Source: Rhizobium skierniewicense
GTDB taxonomy: Bacteria; Pseudomonadota; Alphaproteobacteria; Rhizobiales; Rhizobiaceae
Assembly (NCBI RefSeq): GCF_014196515.1
Contig: NZ_JACIDV010000016.1
Location: 37,782 to 101,781 of the forward strand
Reading direction: 5' to 3'
DNA: 64,000 nucleotides
The notes below the pieces were generated by a model. The model ran no database searches. It saw nothing but the letters and a program-made list of their open reading frames with translations, and had not been told where the DNA came from. Positions 60,161 to 64,000 of this stretch are shown here, piece after piece; position 1 is the first letter of the stretch; the number at the start of each line of letters is the position of its first letter. The translations under genes were made by a program, and so were the position numbers.

Positions 60161-62440
60161 TTACCCGCCGAATTTGCCGCTGCGCGGAAAACCCTTGGGC
60201 ACGGTGCGGCCGGCGGTGGCGCGGTCGGCCATCCATTCCAGCAGTTCATTGGCGTTCTTGGAGAAGGCGCGCCCGGCGCTGTCTTCCCATGTCAGTCCGC
60301 TGGCCAGCGCAAAGCATTTGATGTCCGAAATGCCGCCGTCCTTGTAGCGTTGCAGGCGCACGCCCTTGCCGCGTGACATTTCCGGCACTTGCGACAGCGG
60401 GAAGGTCAGCATCTTGCGGTTTTCGCCGACGATGGCGACGTGATCGCCGGTCACTGGCACCAGCAGCTTCATTTCATCCGGCATGGCCACATTCATGATC
60501 TGCTTGCCCTTGCGGGTATTGGCCACCATGTCCGTCTCCGCAATCACGAAGCCGTTGCCAGCGGTGGAGGCCAGCAGCAGTTTGCGGGAGGGGTCGTGGA
60601 CGAAGGCGCTCAGAATATCCTGATCGTTTTCCATATCCACCATGATGCGGACCGGCTCTCCATGGCCACGCCCGCCCGGCAGCTTGTCCGCGCCCAGCGT
60701 GTAGGCCTTGCCGCCGGTCGTCACCAGCAACAGCTTGTCGGTGGTCTGCGCCGGGAAGGCCAGCTTCGGGCCGTCGCCTTCCTTGAAGGTCAGGGCAGAC
60801 GTGTCGGTCATGTGGCCCTTCAGCGCCCTGATCCAGCCCTTTTGCGAGATGACGATGGTGACGGGTTCTTTCTCGATCATCGACTGCTGGATGGCATCCA
60901 TATCGGCGGTCGGAGCCATGGCGAACAGGGTGCGGCGTGCACCGAGCTTGGTCACCTTGGCGTATTTCTTTTTGACCTCTTCGATTTCCCAGGCCACCGT
61001 CTTCCACTGCTTGTCCGGCGAAGCGAGCAATGACTCGATCTCGGCCTTCTCGCTGCTCAGGCCTTCGAATTCCGTGCGGATTTCGAACTCTTCCAGCTTG
61101 CGCAGGGAGCGCAGGCGCATGTTGAGAATGGCTTCGGCCTGAATATCAGTGAGGTTAAAGCGGGCGACCATGACCGGCTTCGGCTCGTCTTCCTCGCGGA
61201 TGATGGCAATGATCTCATCGATGTTGAGATAGGCGATGAGGAAGCCGCCGAGAATTTCCAGGCGGCGGTCGATGGCGGCCAGACGGAAGCGCGAGCGGCG
61301 CAGCAGCACGTCGCGGCGGTGGTCCAGCCATTCCTTCAGCACCTCGTTCAGCGCCATGACCTTGGGCACCCGGCCCATGGACAGAACGTTCATGTTGAGC
61401 GGGATGCGGTTTTCCAGATCGGACAGGCGGAACAGCGACTCCATCAGCAGCGTGGCATCGACGGTGCGGTTCTTGGGCACCAGCACGACGCGCACGTCCT
61501 CGGCGGATTCGTCACGCACATCTTCCAGCAGCGGCAGGCGCCGCGCCAGCAAAAGCTCGGCAATCTTCTCGATCAGCCGCGATTTCTGAACCTGATAGGG
61601 AATTTCGGTGATGACGATCTGATAGCCGCCGCGGCCCAGATCCTCGATTTCCCACTTCGCCCGTACGCGAAAACCGCCACGGCCGGTCTTGTAGGCATCG
61701 ATGATGCTGTCGCGGCTTTCGATGATGACGCCACCTGTCGGCAGGTCCGGGCCTTCGATGCCGCCCTTTCCCGGATGAGCGGGATCGAACATCAGATCCT
61801 CGACGCTCGCTTCCGGGTTCTTGATCAGCCGCAGCGCGGCATCGCACAGCTCATGGGCGTTGTGCGGCGGAATGGAGGTCGCCATCCCCACGGCAATGCC
61901 GGAAGAGCCGTTGGCGAGAAGGTTGGGAAACGCGCCGGGCATAACGACCGGCTCTTCGTCTTCCTCGTTATAGGTCGGGCGAAAATCGACGGCATCCTGC
62001 TCGATGCCCTCCAGCAGAAGTGCTGCGACATCCGTCATGCGTGCTTCGGTGTAACGATAGGCGGCGGCGCCATCGCCATCGATATTGCCGAAGTTGCCCT
62101 GCCCGTCCACAATGGGATAGCGCTGGGAGAAATCCTGCGCCAGGCGCACAAGCGCATCATAGACCGACTGGTCGCCATGCGGGTGAAACTTACCGATGAC
62201 GTCACCGACGATACGGGCGCATTTCTTGAACGCGGAGTTCGGGCGAATGCCCATCTCGCTCATGGCATGAATGATGCGGCGGTGCACCGGCTTCAAACCA
62301 TCACGAACATCCGGTAGCGCACGGTGCATGATGGTCGATAGCGCGTAGGCCAGATAGCGCTCTTCGAGCGCCGCCTTCAAATCGATCGGCACAATATTGT
62401 TGTCGTCTCCGCCGGACGGAGGAAGAAGATTTTTTCCCAT
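60161..62440 (-). CDS. parC: DNA topoisomerase IV subunit A
   Basis: Decatenates daughter chromosomes. 759 aa. Breakage-reunion domain: [12 protein letters not shown], quinolone-determining region [20 protein letters not shown] with Ser92, and the catalytic tyrosine in [11 protein letters not shown] (Tyr130). C-terminal pinwheel repeats are seen ([20 protein letters not shown], then [15 protein letters not shown]). Length and divergence from GyrA (no GyrA box QRRGGKG) support ParC. The QRDR looks wild type. Monocistronic; parE is not in the window. Confidence 0.9.
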   Translation of the reverse strand: MGKNLLPPSGGDDNNIVPIDLKAALEERYLAYALSTIMHRALPDVRDGLKPVHRRIIHAMSEMGIRPNSAFKKCARIVGDVIGKFHPHGDQSVYDALVRLAQDFSQRYPIVDGQGNFGNIDGDGAAAYRYTEARMTDVAALLLEGIEQDAVDFRPTYNEEDEEPVVMPGAFPNLLANGSSGIAVGMATSIPPHNAHELCDAALRLIKNPEASVEDLMFDPAHPGKGGIEGPDLPTGGVIIESRDSIIDAYKTGRGGFRVRAKWEIEDLGRGGYQIVITEIPYQVQKSRLIEKIAELLLARRLPLLEDVRDESAEDVRVVLVPKNRTVDATLLMESLFRLSDLENRIPLNMNVLSMGRVPKVMALNEVLKEWLDHRRDVLLRRSRFRLAAIDRRLEILGGFLIAYLNIDEIIAIIREEDEPKPVMVARFNLTDIQAEAILNMRLRSLRKLEEFEIRTEFEGLSSEKAEIESLLASPDKQWKTVAWEIEEVKKKYAKVTKLGARRTLFAMAPTADMDAIQQSMIEKEPVTIVISQKGWIRALKGHMTDTSALTFKEGDGPKLAFPAQTTDKLLLVTTGGKAYTLGADKLPGGRGHGEPVRIMVDMENDQDILSAFVHDPSRKLLLASTAGNGFVIAETDMVANTRKGKQIMNVAMPDEMKLLVPVTGDHVAIVGENRKMLTFPLSQVPEMSRGKGVRLQRYKDGGISDIKCFALASGLTWEDSAGRAFSKNANELLEWMADRATAGRTVPKGFPRSGKFGG

Positions 62441-62666
62441 AGCGCTTGACTAGCGGAAAGGGCCAATCCCGGCAAGGAATCAGGGCTTTTGCGCTGTGGA
62501 TGACCGGGGCCAAGCGTATATTTTTTGTTAATCTTGTTTTTATGCCGCAATTCGGCCATTCGTTGCAAAGTACGAATGCAGTAGACCGTCGCTATGCCTC
62601 GGATATAAATGCATGATTCCGGTTTTCGATAAGCCAACGTCCAAGATTCATCAGGGAAGAGACATA

Positions 62667-63857
62667 ATGAGACTTCAATCTACACGGCATTTTCTGCTCG
62701 CAGGCGTTGCGGCCGTCGCGTTCGCATCACCCGCATTTGCACTCGATGGCGCAGACGTGCTCAAGAAGATCAACGATTCCTATCGCGTCCAGGGCGCTGA
62801 AATCGGCGCGAAGTCGATTGCCGTCGATGGGTCGACCGTTACGATGAGCGGCGTGACCTTCAACGCAACGACAGCCAAGGAGCAGGTCATTCCCCTCGGC
62901 AACGTCAGGCTTGAGGGTGTGGAGGAAGCCAATGGTGGTTACACCATCGAAAAGATGAGCTTTGATAACGTCAACTACGCCAAGGAAAATGTCGCGATCG
63001 ACGTCAGCGACATCTACGTGTCCGGCATCGTCGTGCCTGCAGACGCGACCACTGGCACGGTGGATTCGATGCTGCTGTACGATGAGGCCCACAGCGGTCC
63101 GGTGTCGGTCAAGATCGATGGCAAGGAAACCTTCGCTCTCGAAGAAACAACGACGACGATGACCAAGAGCGAAGACGACAGCACCATCAGCTTCGATCTG
63201 AACGCAACCGGCTTCAAGGCCGATCTCAGCAACGTTCAAGACCCAAAGTCCAAGGAAGCGATCGACAAGCTTAAGGTTCAGTCGCTGAGTGGCGAAATGA
63301 ACATGAGCGGTTCCTGGGAAATCGCGCCGGGTACGCTGACGATCGATGAATATGCCCTCGATCTGAAAGATGTCGGTCGCCTCAACATGGCCTTCAGCTT
63401 CTCCGGCTACACGCTGAACTTCATCAAGTCGATGCAGGATGCCGTCAAGGCGCAGGCGGCCAACCCCAACAAGGAACAGGCCGATCAGGCGGCTGGTCTC
63501 GCGATGCTCGGCCTCATGCAGCAGTTGAGCTTCAACAGCGCCGAAATCAGCTTCGACGATGCCAGCATCACCAAGCGCGCCATCGATTACGCGGCTGGTG
63601 AGCAAGGCATGTCCAGCGAGCAGCTGGCCCAGACCATCAAGGGCATGGTCCCGATCATGATGGCGCAGCTCAACGTGCCAGAGCTGCAGAACGCTGTTTC
63701 CGCCGCCGTCAACACCTATATCGACGATCCGAAGAACTTCACGATCTCGGCTGCACCGGCAAAGCCCGTGCCCTTCCCCATGATCATGGGTGCGGCCATG
63801 GGTGCCCCGAACACCATCCCGCAGGTGTTGGGCGTCACGGTTTCGGCCAACGAATAG
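62667..63857 (+). CDS. Exported protein of unknown function
   Basis: 396 aa with a clear signal peptide MRLQSTRHFLLAGVAAVAFA, cleaved after SPAFA. AGGGAAGAG precedes the ATG. The mature part is acidic and Asp/Ser/Thr rich with repeated beta-like stretches (GVTFNATTAKEQVIPLGNVR, SLSGEMNMSGSWEIAPGTLT), then helical (MLGLMQQLSFNSAEISFDDA). It reads like a large periplasmic or outer-membrane-associated lipid-binding-type protein but no family can be named. Followed by two tandem terminators. Confidence 0.75.
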   Translation: MRLQSTRHFLLAGVAAVAFASPAFALDGADVLKKINDSYRVQGAEIGAKSIAVDGSTVTMSGVTFNATTAKEQVIPLGNVRLEGVEEANGGYTIEKMSFDNVNYAKENVAIDVSDIYVSGIVVPADATTGTVDSMLLYDEAHSGPVSVKIDGKETFALEETTTTMTKSEDDSTISFDLNATGFKADLSNVQDPKSKEAIDKLKVQSLSGEMNMSGSWEIAPGTLTIDEYALDLKDVGRLNMAFSFSGYTLNFIKSMQDAVKAQAANPNKEQADQAAGLAMLGLMQQLSFNSAEISFDDASITKRAIDYAAGEQGMSSEQLAQTIKGMVPIMMAQLNVPELQNAVSAAVNTYIDDPKNFTISAAPAKPVPFPMIMGAAMGAPNTIPQVLGVTVSANE

Positions 63858-63877
63858 TTTCACCGTTTCAGAACGAC

Positions 63878-63905
63878 GAAAGCCCCGGATCACTCCGGGG
63901 CTTTC
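63878..63905 (+). terminator. Terminator 1 after the exported protein
   Basis: 11-bp stem GAAAGCCCCGG / CCGGGGCTTTC with loop ATCACT, the same loop as the rpoC terminator. Confidence 0.8.
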
Positions 63906-63917
63906 CAGACTGCTGAC

Positions 63918-63945
63918 AAACCCGCCGATTTTTGTCGGTGGGTTT
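63918..63945 (+). terminator. Terminator 2 after the exported protein
   Basis: 11-bp stem with one G.T pair (AAACCCGCCGA / TCGGTGGGTTT) and T-rich tail, 12 bases after the first. Nothing further is seen to the window end. Confidence 0.75.
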
Positions 63946-64000
63946 TTGCGTTTTTGGGCTTCTCGTTCAGGTGGTGTTTTCGCGAGCTGGATGGCGCAAT

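Overview
The window looks like chromosomal DNA from an alphaproteobacterium of the order Rhizobiales, most likely Rhizobiaceae (Agrobacterium/Rhizobium type). Reasons: the long secE-nusG-rplKAJL-rpoBC-rpsL-rpsG-fusA-tuf-S10-spc-alpha block in rhizobial order, UvrB with the long N- and C-terminal extensions seen in this group, a candidate EcfG/RpoE2 stress promoter, an MsrPQ pair, and a palindromic repeat of the kind scattered through rhizobial genomes. Species cannot be fixed from sequence alone.

Layout. 1-5.2 kb: periplasmic nucleotidase cpdB, the msrPQ methionine-sulfoxide repair pair, and an unrecognised 326-aa protein of more AT-rich composition. 5.4-20.4 kb (minus strand): alpha, spc and S10 ribosomal protein genes with rpoA, secY and adk. 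20.8-25.1 kb: tuf, fusA, rpsG, rpsL. 25.5-26.4 kb: a small conserved protein and a mazEF-type toxin-antitoxin locus whose toxin carries two in-frame stops. 26.7-39.1 kb: rpoC, rpoB, rplL, rplJ, rplA, rplK, nusG, secE, tRNA-Trp. 39.3-40.8 kb: two convergent putative glycosyltransferases. 41.2-42.4 kb: second tuf, apparently nearly identical at DNA level to the first.

42.7-54.5 kb is a mixed accessory/housekeeping stretch: TerC/YjbE-type membrane protein, a 38-aa membrane ORF, a PAS protein, tRNA-Gly and tRNA-Tyr, rlmB, a YciA-type thioesterase, a DUF1501/DUF1800 pair, a DUF2946/PepSY pair with a His/Met-rich loop, Lrp regulator and divergent Gate-domain membrane protein, GNAT, an exported TonB-C-like protein, and DUF486. 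54.7-64 kb: uvrB, a decayed esterase, an AT-rich RelA/SpoT-synthetase gene that looks acquired, a PRC-barrel protein behind a GGAAC-N16-CGTT promoter, parC, and an exported protein of unknown function.

The core block makes the translation and transcription machinery plus SecYE. The best candidates for undescribed biology are the stand-alone alarmone-synthetase-like gene at 58.3 kb with its unknown C-terminal half, the 326-aa orphan at 4.2 kb, the GT29-like protein at 39.3 kb, and the series of terminator-like hairpins placed just after stop codons inside the ribosomal-protein array. No CRISPR array, rRNA operon, intact insertion sequence or prophage was seen. All domain names come from reading motifs by eye; no database search was run.
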